Origin: Takakia lepidozioides
Taxonomy: Eukaryota; Streptophyta; Takakiopsida; Takakiales; Takakiaceae
DNA length: 64,000 nt
Direction of reading: 5' to 3'
Assembly: GCA_030704615.1 (NCBI GenBank)
Contig: CM060733.1
Location: forward strand, 29,698,001-29,762,000
Shown here: positions 34,120-44,036 of the stretch, piece by piece
Position numbering within the stretch: position 1 is the stretch's first letter
How the letters are laid out: the number at the start of each line of letters is the position of its first letter
Made by a program: the position numbers and the translations under genes
Notes under the pieces: model-generated
What the model was told of the DNA's origin: nothing
What the model saw: only the letters and a program-made list of their open reading frames with translations
Database searches by the model: none

Positions 34120-34310
34120 GGATGGCAGATCTTCCCATGGGCATGGGCTGCATGGTGGGCTCCTGGAGAGGAGTCTACAGGATGACAGGCTGCTCGTTGG
34201 GAGTCTGCTAGATGACAGGCTGCTGAATGGGAGTTTGCTGGATGACAACATGTTGAATGGCCGTCTGCTGGATGACGGCTTGCTGAATGGGAGTCTGCTG
34301 GATGGTATAC
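34120..34310. repeat. 30-bp tandem repeat coding for an IQQTPIQQ-type peptide (minus strand)
   Basis: About six imperfect units of GGGAGTCTGCTGGATGACAG plus ten more bases are seen. On the minus strand they read as a ten-residue repeat of IQQTPIQQAV type, in frame with the upstream exon. One unit has a TAG where its neighbours have CAG. Confidence 0.75.
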
Positions 34311-34413
34311 TCGGCTGTCCCAGTCTCATCCCCCCTCGACACGTGTTCAATATGTAATGCCGCTATAGCAGCAGATGACCCATGATACTTCAACAATATG
34401 TACTTCCGCACGC

Positions 34414-34416
34414 GGT
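34414..34416. repeat. Left 3-bp target duplication (GGT) of the CACTA element
   Basis: GGT precedes CACTACTAC at 34417, and GGT follows GTAGTAGTG at 36017-36019. A 3-bp duplication is characteristic of CACTA elements. Confidence 0.85.
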
Positions 34417-36016
34417 CACTACTACAGTGGGGGGGGGGGGTGGGTTTAGCGATGCCCCAGCGACCTCCAACTGCCGCGATTAGCGACGAAAATACTCTAC
34501 GGCGCCCGGGGCGCGCCAGGGGCATTTTGCGACGTCAGGAAGTCGCAGAGATGTCGCTCCCGGAACGTCGCTAATTAGCGTCGTCGGGGAATCGCAAACC
34601 CCCCGGGACCCACGGGCCAGGGCGCCGGCGCGACTTGCGACGTCTGGGCATAAAAAAAAAAAAACGTTTATTTCTGCGACGCCACATAAGGGACGTCCGG
34701 GGGTCGTAAATGCGACCCCCGGACGTCACAGTTTAGGGGGGTACATTTGAATTTAGATGGGAAAATTTGAAATTTGAATTTCAAAAACTAGTTGACCATT
34801 GACTTTGCGTTCACCACTGACTCCGGTTTTGTCCAATGGCAGTTCATACATTGTTCTACATATATTAGGCAATGCATACTTGAACCTAGGATCTCTCATT
34901 ATAACATTTCTAAGACACTACACACTAACCAACAAATCTACAATACATCTACGTATTACAAAAGCAATCAAAGTATATATATACATATCAAGAGTTAGCT
35001 CCTACATTGACCAATAGATTGAACATGCTGGCAGGCACATTGACGAAGAACCACATGCGGCACAGACACAGTCTGGTCTAGCGCTAGATTACATGGAGTC
35101 TGCTCCCTCACCCCTTGGGCAGGTTGTGCCCTGCCCTCTTTCAGCACTGTTCTTTATGTTTTAGCACATTGTGAAATTGGGCTAATTCGCCATTTTGCTC
35201 GGTATTCTTACAGGATGTTCATCCCTCTGTCGGCAGACTGTCTACTTCTGAGGACATGACATCTTCCGCCCATGCTGCAAACGTGGGATCGACAACCAAG
35301 AAAGGTGTGGTGGTGAGCACGCCCCCCATTGTGTTGCAGATTATGCGTACTCTACAGGAGCTCTCACACCTGGAATTTGCACCGAGACTTGTCCCCAGGG
35401 TTCGTCAAGAACAAATATCTATCAATGGCCTAAGTTTTGCAAAACTGCATTGCAACTTATTGTTGGACAACGGCTGTAGTCTGAGGATGCCAAGCCCATT
35501 ATGCTCTACAATGTACTCCCAAAATCAATTTTCCGCGACGCCCCCAGGACGCCGGGGAATCGCAGCGTAGCAGCCCCAGCGACGGCGGGGAATCGTAAAT
35601 TATTTTTTTTTTTAAAAAGAAAAAAAAGAAAAAAAACGGGTTGTTTTTTTTTTTTTTTTTTTTTTTGGGCATTGCGATTCCCCGCCATCGCAGGAACGCC
35701 CGACCGTCGCAGGGCTGCGACGCCTCGTTGCGATTCCCCGGCGTCGCAGCATCCCGGGAGCGTCGCAGCGAATTGTTGCGACGCCAGGGCATCGCAACCC
35801 CCCCAACGCGTTGGCGGGGAATGGGGTCAGGCCCCTTTCCGGCGACGGCATGACATTGCAAGATGCCACAACGTCGTCCGAGCGCCGGCGTTGCGATGCC
35901 CCGACGTCACAAGTCCCGGGCCGAGCGCATGTGCGACGCTGCAATCGCAGGGGGGTCGGCGCGTCCGGCACACCCGGGGTCCCCGGCGTCGCTAACCCCC
36001 TCTAAACGTAGTAGTG
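34417..36016. mobile_element. Non-autonomous CACTA (En/Spm) element, 1.6 kb
   Basis: The ends are CACTACTAC and GTAGTAGTG, with further inverted similarity inward (GGGTTTAGCGATGCC against GGGTTAGCGACGCC). A 3-bp duplication GGT flanks it. Both subterminal regions (about 34450-34730 and 35525-36000) are GC-rich and packed with GCGAC/GTCGC units in both orientations, like the subterminal repeats to which CACTA transposases bind. No transposase is present. A/T-rich homopolymers lie near 35608-35666. It is inserted in an exon of the second MULE gene: removing it and one GGT joins the reading frame from AVRAKVD directly to RVRKYILLKYH. Confidence 0.88.
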
Positions 36017-37775
36017 GGTCCACTTTCGCACGCACCGCAGTCACTTGTAAAATAACATCGTTGCTCGGTATCCGCCAAGCTTGAATGGCCCTACGAATAT
36101 AAACACATTCATCCTGGTATACGGCATAGAACTTGGACGTCAGGAACATAGACGTGGACTCTATATTCACCTCATGCAGCGGATTGGACTCACATACCAG
36201 CAGACTCACAGACGTGACGTACGTACGTACGGTGGAACCAACTAGTAGACTGTACCAGTAAACTGGACCAACGGACCGGACCAACGGACTAACAAACAGA
36301 CTCAGTAAGTAATGCAACGATATGAAACAGACTGACTGACGAGCGGACTGAGGAAAGAGCGCAACGGACTGACCAGACTGAACAGACAATGTGACCCCCA
36401 TGATGGACTCAAATAGCACAGTAAGCAGCACAGAGAACAGACTGGGGGGTCAAACTGACCATTACCTCCTCTACTTCTTCGTCGTCGTCTTCATCTTCAT
36501 CTTCAAAGCTGTTCAACCAGTTCTGTTCCGTCTGTCGGATGAATGTGTGTAGCAGACCTGACTGGGCAACTCTGTAGAAATAACGAAAGAAGTATGGATC
36601 CCCAATTGTTGGCACTCTGGTGGGAAAAGCCCAAAGTCAACGAGGCGCAATGTGCCAGGGCAGACTGGCCCTTCAGTGCTCTGTTGAGTATTTTGTTTCA
36701 ACCCTAAACCTCTGGCTTGGGGGTCGCGATATTTGTGTGAGTCTACTGCCCAGTCTGGTCAGGCAAGTCAATGTCCACTAGATTTGTCACCCCTTCTAGG
36801 CCTTCGAAGTCATCATTCCGGATAATGGTTTGCCCAACCTGAACAGATTCACTTTCAGTATCAGTACTGATGGTATGGGTCTGCCGCCCAGGATGGGGTT
36901 GAGTCTGCTGCGTGGATTTTGCCCTTGCCTCGCGAGCAGACCTTGCAGCCTTCTCCTTTTTTTGCCTTTTTTTTTTTTGGGCCCCATCACTCAGTTTACG
37001 TTTTCTGGCAGCGTCCGGCGTTCCCTGCACTCGCACATCGTCCATTGACGGGCCACCACAACGGACGCCATACCGTGCACGCACTTCCTCCAATTCAAAA
37101 GTGCAGGGGTCAAGTACTGATCCACGCATGCGCATTGTGGCCTCTTTGACAATCGACATTTTTTTCAGTATCGGCCAAGGCTTGAAATCCAGGGGAATCG
37201 TTGCAACAGTTTCTTTGCAACCCAAAGAAGGGACAGAAGAGCTTGTCCTTCTGCCAATTCGAGTTTTTGGGCTTCCGCGCACGGAGGTCTACAAATGCAC
37301 GACGGATGCAAGCCGCTATACTTGGTCACATAAACAGTCCCATCGTCCGATACGAAATCTGCAATACACGTCCCCATGTGTATACGCTTCCGCCATTTTC
37401 GCGCCTATGTTACCCATAGGTTCTTTTAACGAACTAAACTTGTGAAGGCTCTCATGAGGGATGTTGTACGAAGGGGTTAAACGTTTCATGACGGATCACA
37501 AGCAGAGGACGTTATCGAGAACAGATGTCCGCATTTTCCATATTTATGACATAGAACCACACCATAAAACGAAGATTCCCGAAAGCATAACAAGAAGACA
37601 AAAATAGTGGAAGCATATGCACGATGGTGGTTGTAGTGCCGAGACAGTCCTCTCATGTTCAAGCACACGCTTCATCATCATCATGAACATTGCGCGCAAA
37701 AGAGGAACATCGGACAACAAAGAGCCGTCAAAAGAGAGAGGCCGGGATTTGGTGGCAATATCATTGCCATTTTTC

Positions 37776-38162
37776 CAGCCCTAAAAATGGAGGGCTAGGA
37801 TGGATTATGGGAACGGACGGTGGAGATCCTGCGCCGTCAGCGGACTGGATGGCAGGGGACTGGCCAGCAGCGGGGCCAGTGGGCTAGCGGGCAGACTGGC
37901 GGACTGACAGACTGCTGGGCAGCGGACTGGCCAACAGCGGACCGGCAGATTGGAGGCCAGCGGACTCATGGGCGGGGGACTGGCGGGCGGAATGGCCGCG
38001 GCGAACGGGGGCGCGGGCGGGGCGTGTGTGAGCGCTGCTGGTTGGCCGCGGGCGCGGCTGGGCGACCGTGCGCAACGGCGGGCGGGGTGGGGTGGGGGGA
38101 GCATGGCGTCCATGCGCGGGGCCCACCGGCCACCTCGCCCGTGCCCATTGAAGACGCTTTTA
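37776..38162. repeat. Right terminal inverted repeat of the MULE (inner part; outer 18 bp at 38699-38716)
   Basis: It is the inverted copy of 12508-12865. It is split by the miniature element, so the last bases of the MULE (ending in AAATGAGAGGC) lie at 38699-38716. The GC-rich part differs in length from the left copy by small indels in the CAGTCCGCTGG units. Confidence 0.85.
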
Positions 38163-38698
38163 AGGTAGTTACACCCAAATGTGAGCGCTTAAGCAGATAT
38201 GCCCATACAATTGGTGCAGTAAGGGGAAAAATTATATGACTGGATGAGCAATTGAACAAACAGCTTGTGGTTTGAATTGCATGAATTTTGGACGAAGTGG
38301 CTAATTGATATATATTATCAAAGTGGCAGGGCACAAAAATGCTATGCCTGAGCTATAGAGGGTACCATAACTCACTGAAATATTATCTAATATGAAGCCT
38401 ACATGTGACCTGATATGCACGAGATGTGCACTTGAAATGGCCCAATAACTCACCCAACTTCGGCCCACAAGAGCAAAAGGTATCCTATAAAAGGCCTCCA
38501 TTTGGCAAATACGCTGGTCACAGTATTCAGTACGTTTTTGTTCATCTAACAAAGCACCATGGGGCCCACAATGCCCATGAAGGAACCTAAATCAGCCCGT
38601 TTGCAGTAAGGTCGCCATTTAAGGGCAGGCAGGACCACTTTACACCCCAAAAATAGGGGTCCATTTTGAGACCTGCTCATATTTGGGTGTTTCTACCT
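38163..38698. mobile_element. Miniature inverted-repeat element, 536 bp
   Basis: The ends are inverted: AGGTAGTTACACCCAAATGT at the left matches the complement of the right end GGGTGTTTCTACCT, with few mismatches over about 24 bp. It sits in the right MULE repeat. The left repeat gives the empty site, which predicts a TA (or TTA) duplication, as in Tc1/mariner (Stowaway) or Harbinger (Tourist) families. No transposase is seen inside. Confidence 0.8.
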
Positions 38699-38716
38699 TA
38701 TCTTAAAATGAGAGGC

Positions 38717-38725
38717 GTCCAAAAG
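38717..38725. repeat. Right 9-bp target-site duplication of the MULE
   Basis: GTCCAAAAG abuts the right end of the element and matches the left flank GTCCAAAAA at eight of nine positions. Confidence 0.8.
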
Positions 38726-39756
38726 AAGGTCAACTGAGAACTGGTTTTGCGAAAGATCCACAGAAACTGCCTTTGCGATTGTATGGTAGGGGAGTCAGTT
38801 ATTGATTGACTAATTTCAGGGTATGAAAGGAATGCTACATTGGCATGGATGATTTGGATGACCTCTACATTGGGCACTTACACAAAGCAACACAAAATGA
38901 GGTTGAAACCCTGATCTGCACGACATTGTGAGAAACAATCCATCCTCGACAATTTCGTCAATCCAAGGTTGTCTCTTCATCACCAATTTGGCGAGCTCAA
39001 AGCTCCACGGATGATATGAATATTCGCCACCAAACACGAAGTGGCCAGGCAACTCAATACCATGTCCCTAGGATGGAGCATAGAACACAGTTGTCTTTCC
39101 TGGTTTCTCTTCAACAAAATGTAGACACATCCAGCTCAGGATTCCTCGGCTGCATCCCTGGCTGCTGCTCTCGAGTTTGCTGTGAGGGAATTCCCGTATC
39201 CAAGGAAATCTACTGTCTCGGCCGCCGATGGCAGTGATGCTCACAAGGCAGCACTGCCTTCCGGCGGAGCGAGGAGCCAAGCTTCATAACACGGGGCAGC
39301 AGGGGTGAAACACCACCTCCTGCTCCAGCACCCCGTTGCAAAGTCTTAAACAATAAAGTAAGGGTCCTTTTCGACCCACCCACGCCCTTTTTTTTTTCTC
39401 CAGAGAGTATTCATGCATTCATGCAGGCAAATGAATCCTCATTGAAGAATGTGGAAGATTGTGGGCTGCATCATGGCAGAACACATCGCCCTGTGCTTTT
39501 CCTGTCGTGGCCTCTGAAATGGAGGGCAGTGTTCAATCTCGGATTCTTCATTCTGATGAATTTCCTGGTATCAAAGGCAGCTGTTCGACACTTCAAGCTA
39601 GAGAGAGGAGTGAGTGAAAGAGTCTGGGCAAGTTTGCTATCCCGTACTCTTGGATATGAACAGAAAGACAGAAAAGTCACTCTGAGGAAAGATGTCAATG
39701 TGGAAGTAGAGGATGCGATTATAATGATGAGGTCGGTAATACCAGTTGGATTGCAG
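38726..39756. other. Stretch with no clear gene
   Basis: An open frame from 39421 runs into the KEA-like exon but shows no recognisable domain of its own. Otherwise nothing is identified. Confidence 0.35.
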
Positions 39757-40063
39757 CTATTTGCGCTGCTGCCTGTCCTGGGAGGTGACAGTGGTGTGAT
39801 GTCAGGCCTCATCTCCAAGTCTCGATCGTAAGCACCTCCTTGTCGAACAGCCTATAACAATACTAGAGGTGAAATTTTTAGATATGGAGAACGTACTGTT
39901 TGCAAGTAATCTGATACCTTGAAGCTTCCAATGTGTCAAACCTTATTTCATATTGTGTCCGTGCAGCTTGTTGGTGCTCACAGCTTTTCTCTTGTCGGCT
40001 GCCATTCTGGCCAGATCGTTTGTACCTCGATTTCTAAAATTGATGGTGCGCCTCTCAGTCCAG
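39757..40063 (+). pseudogene. Two exons of a KEA4/5/6-type K+/H+ antiporter (fragment)
   Basis: Exon 39757-39827 encodes LFALLPVLGGDSGVMSGLIS and ends at a GTAAGC donor. Exon 39967-40063 encodes LVLTAFLLSAAILARSFVP followed by RFLKLMVRLSVQ and ends at a GT. The blocks match the region of plant K+-efflux antiporters (CPA2 family, KEA4-6) that reads LLFALLPVLGG and then PRFLKLM.LSSQ, including an intron at the Ser-Gln position. Splice phases join cleanly through a Ser codon. The exons expected before and after (QDCAVG, TNELYQLA) were not found nearby, so this is a fragment left by duplication or rearrangement. It is less likely to be part of a complete gene. Confidence 0.6.
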
Positions 40064-42198
40064 GTGGTTTACAAAAATACTAGTGATCTAGTCCCATCTA
40101 TGATAGACCCCGCCAGAGTGATTCAGACTGATGAATTTGTCCTTTACTGAGATTAACGGATTGAAAGGATTGTACGCCAAGATTCCAAATTGATTGTCGC
40201 TCATGATGGCAAAGCTGTTCTATAGATAAATTATAAGTCACGTTGCTTTCGTGACTCTGAGCAAGCGTTAACGGGTGGCACTTCAGACTTTAGACCTCTG
40301 CCATTAACCTTAGGCGCAGTGTCTATGTCTATAGCTGTGCAGTCAGTTTTTTAAGTGTGTCGACTTGTTGTTGTGTATCAATTCCCAGACCATGTGGATG
40401 AGTGACCCCTGAAGAGATCTCGAAGAGATATGAGTTCGATGGGTCTATGGTCTTTTGCTAGAGACAGTCAAAGGAACCAACTCTCTTTTTTCGGCCTCTT
40501 TTTTGTTCCTGAAAGGAACCTGGAGCTGTACCCTCATGTTATTGAAATGCAGATGTACCTTGCAAAAGACCAGAGTACAGACAGTTGTTATTAAGCATCT
40601 CATATCTCAAAGCTTCCCCAGGGCCCCAATATCCTGTTTTGATGGCTGTTTTGTAGACAGGTGATTACAGGGTTACTGATTGTCTTTTTCCAGCTCCCTG
40701 TGAGGGATCTGTCATGAATGTTGAAATTGTCCCTTTCCATCCCCACAGCTAGCACTGTAATTGCAAAGATTGCGATAAGGTCAATTTAGGCAAGTGAGAG
40801 AATGTCATGGTTGGTTGCATCCAGAGGAAGTCTGCAGTAAGTCTCTATAGGTTGCTGCATCATAGACCCAATTGAAGGCATAGGGATGGGAAGTAGATGG
40901 GTGAGCTGATAAATGATGGAGAGCTAGGAAGGGGAACATAGGCACTGTATTGCAAAGCAGATGGAGATCATGTCATGGTTTGCAATTCGACTTGCTTTGT
41001 TTGCAGGTGAAGGGAATAACCCAGTTGTACATAACATCTGAAATCTTCAGAACATGCTGGTTGATAAGAACTGGACTGTGAAGTAGGTCTTCTGATGCCT
41101 CTGTATTATGTAGTGCATCATCCAAGCTTAAGCTTAAGCTGCAGCTGGTTTCAAACTCAGGTGATGCTGATTGTCTCACCAAGTATACTAGGGTGGTAAT
41201 TTCCAGTAATATCTGCCACTTCATGTATTTTTTTTAATTCTCGACAGCTGTAGAAAGTTTCATAATTCACGTGAAACAATAGAAAGGGAAACCCTAAATC
41301 ATCAATGTAAACATTCCATTCTAAGAAGAACTCACGCATTCAAATTACAAGAATGTACAGAACCGACTCAAACCAAAAGAAAGAAACGCCATGTTCGATA
41401 TTTTAGCATTTTCAACAACAATCTGGCACCCAAGACTAGCGAAGATTCTGTGAGCAAAAGGAATAGTGTGGCCAGTTTCGAAATTGAAAGTAACCAATAT
41501 AGCCTTGAGATATGGAATGATCCAGAATCGTCTCGAAACCTTGCCGATCACTCCGACTAAGGTGATCAACTTTTGCGGCCAGAGCTTCAGCTCCACTTCA
41601 ACGTATGGAATCCAAGCAACTCAATTGACAGTTATCATCCGCCATGTATGCAAACTCAATGGAATATCAAAGTCACACCCGTCATCATCGATGAGGTCGG
41701 CGCCTGGTCGGTGATTTGGCCGAACAAAGCTCGGGCGAATGATATACTTCCATAGATGGATTTGCTGCTGAGAACAATCGTACACTGAAACAGAAGTGAA
41801 CGAATAGGTGATTGAAAAGATGACTCTGTCAGAAAATGCTTACCAGCTGATTTGTCTTGGCAGTGGATCCTTCTCGACTACAACCAGAACCATCTGAAGT
41901 GACTGCAAAGCCAGCTAAAGTTCGGTGCTCTCGATCGTGCCCAGGCTCCTCCAGCTCTTTCTGGAACGATCACCTACTCCTGTAGACCTCCGCGTCTGGC
42001 CTCTTACACTCTGTATAAATGCATCACTGAGCTCATCGGATTCATCAAAACCGCCTTCAAATCCTCCTATAGCAATTCGAGAGCAGTCGAAGCACAATTG
42101 AACTTGGGTCCTCAAGTCCTCTTCCTTGTACTTTCTCATTTGAGCTTACAGTTCTTGAGTTCTCGACCCAGCTAGAAGGTCACTTAGTGAGAGAAATT
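40064..42198. other. Stretch without a supported gene
   Basis: Several short frames on the minus strand (41157-41339, 41345-41596, 41915-42139) have protein-like composition, for example MRKYKEEDLRTQVQLCFDCS at 42139 downward. I cannot tie them together by splice sites or to a family. The stretch also holds the HSP20 promoter near its right end. Confidence 0.3.
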
Positions 42199-43088
42199 AT
42201 GGCTCTTGTTTTGTCACCGTGGTTCGGGAGAGGGTGCGGGCGCCGCACAATTAGGCCGTTCAGCTTCGGCAGCCCTTCTCTGTTCACCGACCTCGTCGTC
42301 ATCAAAGTTCCGCAGATGCAGATGAGGCAGGCTTCATGTGCGCCGGTGCAGGGCCGTATTCCCGCCATGCCCAATGCTCGTGTCGTGCAATGGTCTGAGA
42401 CGGCAGACTTGAACATCTTCAAGCTTCGCCTGCCAGGTACCAATCATTTGAGTTACCCACACAGTCTTTTTGATTAGCTACTCCTGGTTAACGAATTTGA
42501 TTCTGCAGTTTCATGTTTAATATTGACTCCGAGTGAGTTTTTCTATTGGTAGCTCAAACAAGGCGCGACACCATGTCACTGCCTCTTGCAGCCATCCACA
42601 CAATTGTTTGCAGCCGTGACCCAACTGATTTTTGATTGAATATTTGAATTATCTGGACAGGCTTGAAGAAGGAGGACCTGCACATCCAGGTAGAAGACGA
42701 TCGAACTCTGTACATTAGTTACAGTAACCAGCCTAAAGAAGAAGCCCAGCAGGAAACCACGGACAAAGAAGCTGCCACTACTGATGCGCAATCCAAATTA
42801 GAGCAGAAACCCGGCAGCTGCAGCTTCATGCGCAAGTTCAAGCTTCCAGGGAATGCCGACTTGGATCAGATCAAAGCGGAAGTTGCCAACGAGACGTTGA
42901 CGGTCACAGTGCCGAAGCGGAAGCCGAAGACACCCGAGACTCGCAAAATCGAAGTGAGTGAAGGCGGAGCTGCAGCAACGAATTCACAGGCCACCTCCTC
43001 CACCACTCCATCACCCGAGGGCAAGGCCGCCGAGAAATCTAAGCAGCCTTCATCATCGGACGCAAAGCCTTCGACCTCCACTGCATAG
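42199..43088 (+). CDS. Small heat shock protein, HSP20/alpha-crystallin family
   Basis: The protein is 221 residues in two exons: 42199-42436 (GTACCA donor) and 42661-43088 (GGACAG acceptor), joined within a Gly codon. Small heat shock proteins are ATP-independent chaperones that hold unfolding proteins. The N-terminus MALVLSPWFGRG recalls cytosolic class I proteins (MALV...FFGRR). The alpha-crystallin domain starts around residue 65 (ETADLNIFKLRLPG) and continues with LKKEDLHIQVEDDRTL, a Gln/Glu-rich insert, and the closing block SFMRKFKLPGNADLDQIKAE, LTVTVPK. A Ser/Thr/Pro-rich tail of about 40 residues follows; most class I members end soon after IEI.G. The intron lies in the first conserved block. 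A possible polyadenylation signal AATAAA is near 43433. The start at 42199 is preferred over the upstream in-frame ATG 42187 because it gives the family N-terminus. Confidence 0.85.
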
Positions 43089-44036
43089 AGCTCAGTGGAG
43101 TTTCGACAGCTACCTAAATGCGGCACACTCTACTGTACTAGATCTTGGATCCCAAAGGAATACCCCTCGTAGATTGTGTCGCACTTGGATGCGCTTTCCT
43201 TTCGTAATGTCGTAGCTGTTCTTGTGTTTTTGGTATCACCAGCACTGTGACATGGCTTTTCTTTGCATTCAGATGTGCATCACGATTTGATCGTGTTTGT
43301 ATCCTGATTGCAAGGCGTATGTATAGAATAAGACCTCAGCAGGAACTGTAGAGAAATTAGTTCAGTGCTTGAGCAGATTCAATGGTGTATTTAGTTTTAA
43401 TGTGCAGACGCTCTGCTTCTGCATCACTATTAATAAAAGCTATATGTCACGTTACAGCATCAAAGTTAGCCTCTTTGTACGTTAGAATTACAGGCCTGCA
43501 AAGATGAGATTGTATATTACCACAGGACCGATGCCTACTAGAGACCTCATTTGGCCAGTTTGGGAAGAGCGAATAGCTTGGGGCCGCGGGAGGATTGGAG
43601 AGGAACGAAGTGGCCCGTCCATGGGAGGTAGACACATGCACTCTAAGGTGGTTGGAGTGGCCAATGGGATCGTGTACATGCAACGACTTTTTGTTTTTGT
43701 TTTTTGGTGCATGGGATAGGCCCACCTGTACGTCTAGGTCAGCGTAGAAGTAAGTAGGATGGGCTTGGGATGAGCGGTGGGCCCTCCTACTTCTAGAGCT
43801 TTCCAGAAGCATAATGAGGTGGTGGCCCCTCTAGAAAGCTCCAGCACAGCCTGCAAAGACAATATAAAGAGGGTAAGGGGTATGGAGTTTATTAAGTTTC
43901 TTCCGCCTCCCTTTGCTTTGCTGGGCTATGCAAGCATGGCCCTTTAGAAAATAGAAATTTGGAACCTCAACCATCAACTAATTAAAAAATCTCTTACTAT
44001 GCTGCATTACTATGTTGCATTAAGTTGAGTTTTGTA
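43089..44036. other. 3' flank of HSP20 and junction to the chromodomain element
   Basis: It holds the HSP20 3' UTR to about 43450. The remainder has no recognisable gene and no 5' LTR, primer site or gag for the following element. Confidence 0.4.

Larger units (their letters stand above)
30476..37440 (-). pseudogene. Second MULE gene with C-terminal Ulp1/C48 cysteine protease domain, decayed and interrupted
   Basis: The gene reads right to left. A basic, nuclear-localisation-like N-terminal part lies at 37282-36743 (ARKRKLSDGAQKKKRQKKEK). An exon ending at 36467 has an acidic run and a GTAATG donor. One exon is split by the CACTA insertion and continues at 34416 with a Gln-rich IQQTPIQQ repeat. 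An exon at about 33980-33396 (FGLTEEDFERMAASFLQHR) has a GTAAAA donor. A Gln/Thr-rich repeat region fills 33300-31500. The Ulp1 domain has its first exon ending at 31084 (FIFVPIGDQ) and its last exon at 30854-30476 (GHWSVCIINL; VPQSPFNWECGFYVM; ending QRMQC A). The protease His, Gln and Cys are present, but the Asp position reads Asn (codon 30799-30797). Ulp1 enzymes cut SUMO or related conjugates. Frameshifts are present elsewhere. Confidence 0.7.
12508..38716. mobile_element. Mutator-like element (MULE) with Ulp1 gene, carrying three nested insertions
   Basis: The ends are inverted repeats starting GCCTCTCATTTTAAGATAA, flanked by a 9-bp duplication. The span is 26.2 kb; subtracting the gypsy, CACTA and miniature elements leaves about 10.9 kb of original element. 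It carries two convergent genes: a transposase on the plus strand in the left part, and on the minus strand a long gene ending in a Ulp1-like cysteine protease. Ulp1-bearing MULEs are known in plants (Kaonashi/KI-MULE types), and convergent gene pairs are known from MuDR. Both genes carry stops, frameshifts and catalytic Asp-to-Asn changes, so this copy is dead as an autonomous element. The inverted repeats and spacers are rich in variants of CAGTCCGCTGG. Confidence 0.85.

Noticed and set aside
35499-35995. Overlapping open frames of 119-164 codons on both strands
   Set aside because: They are by-products of the GC-rich subterminal repeats and homopolymers of the CACTA element.
41157-42139. 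A minus-strand gene diverging from HSP20
   Set aside because: The separate frames have protein-like composition, but no consistent splice sites or family could be found.
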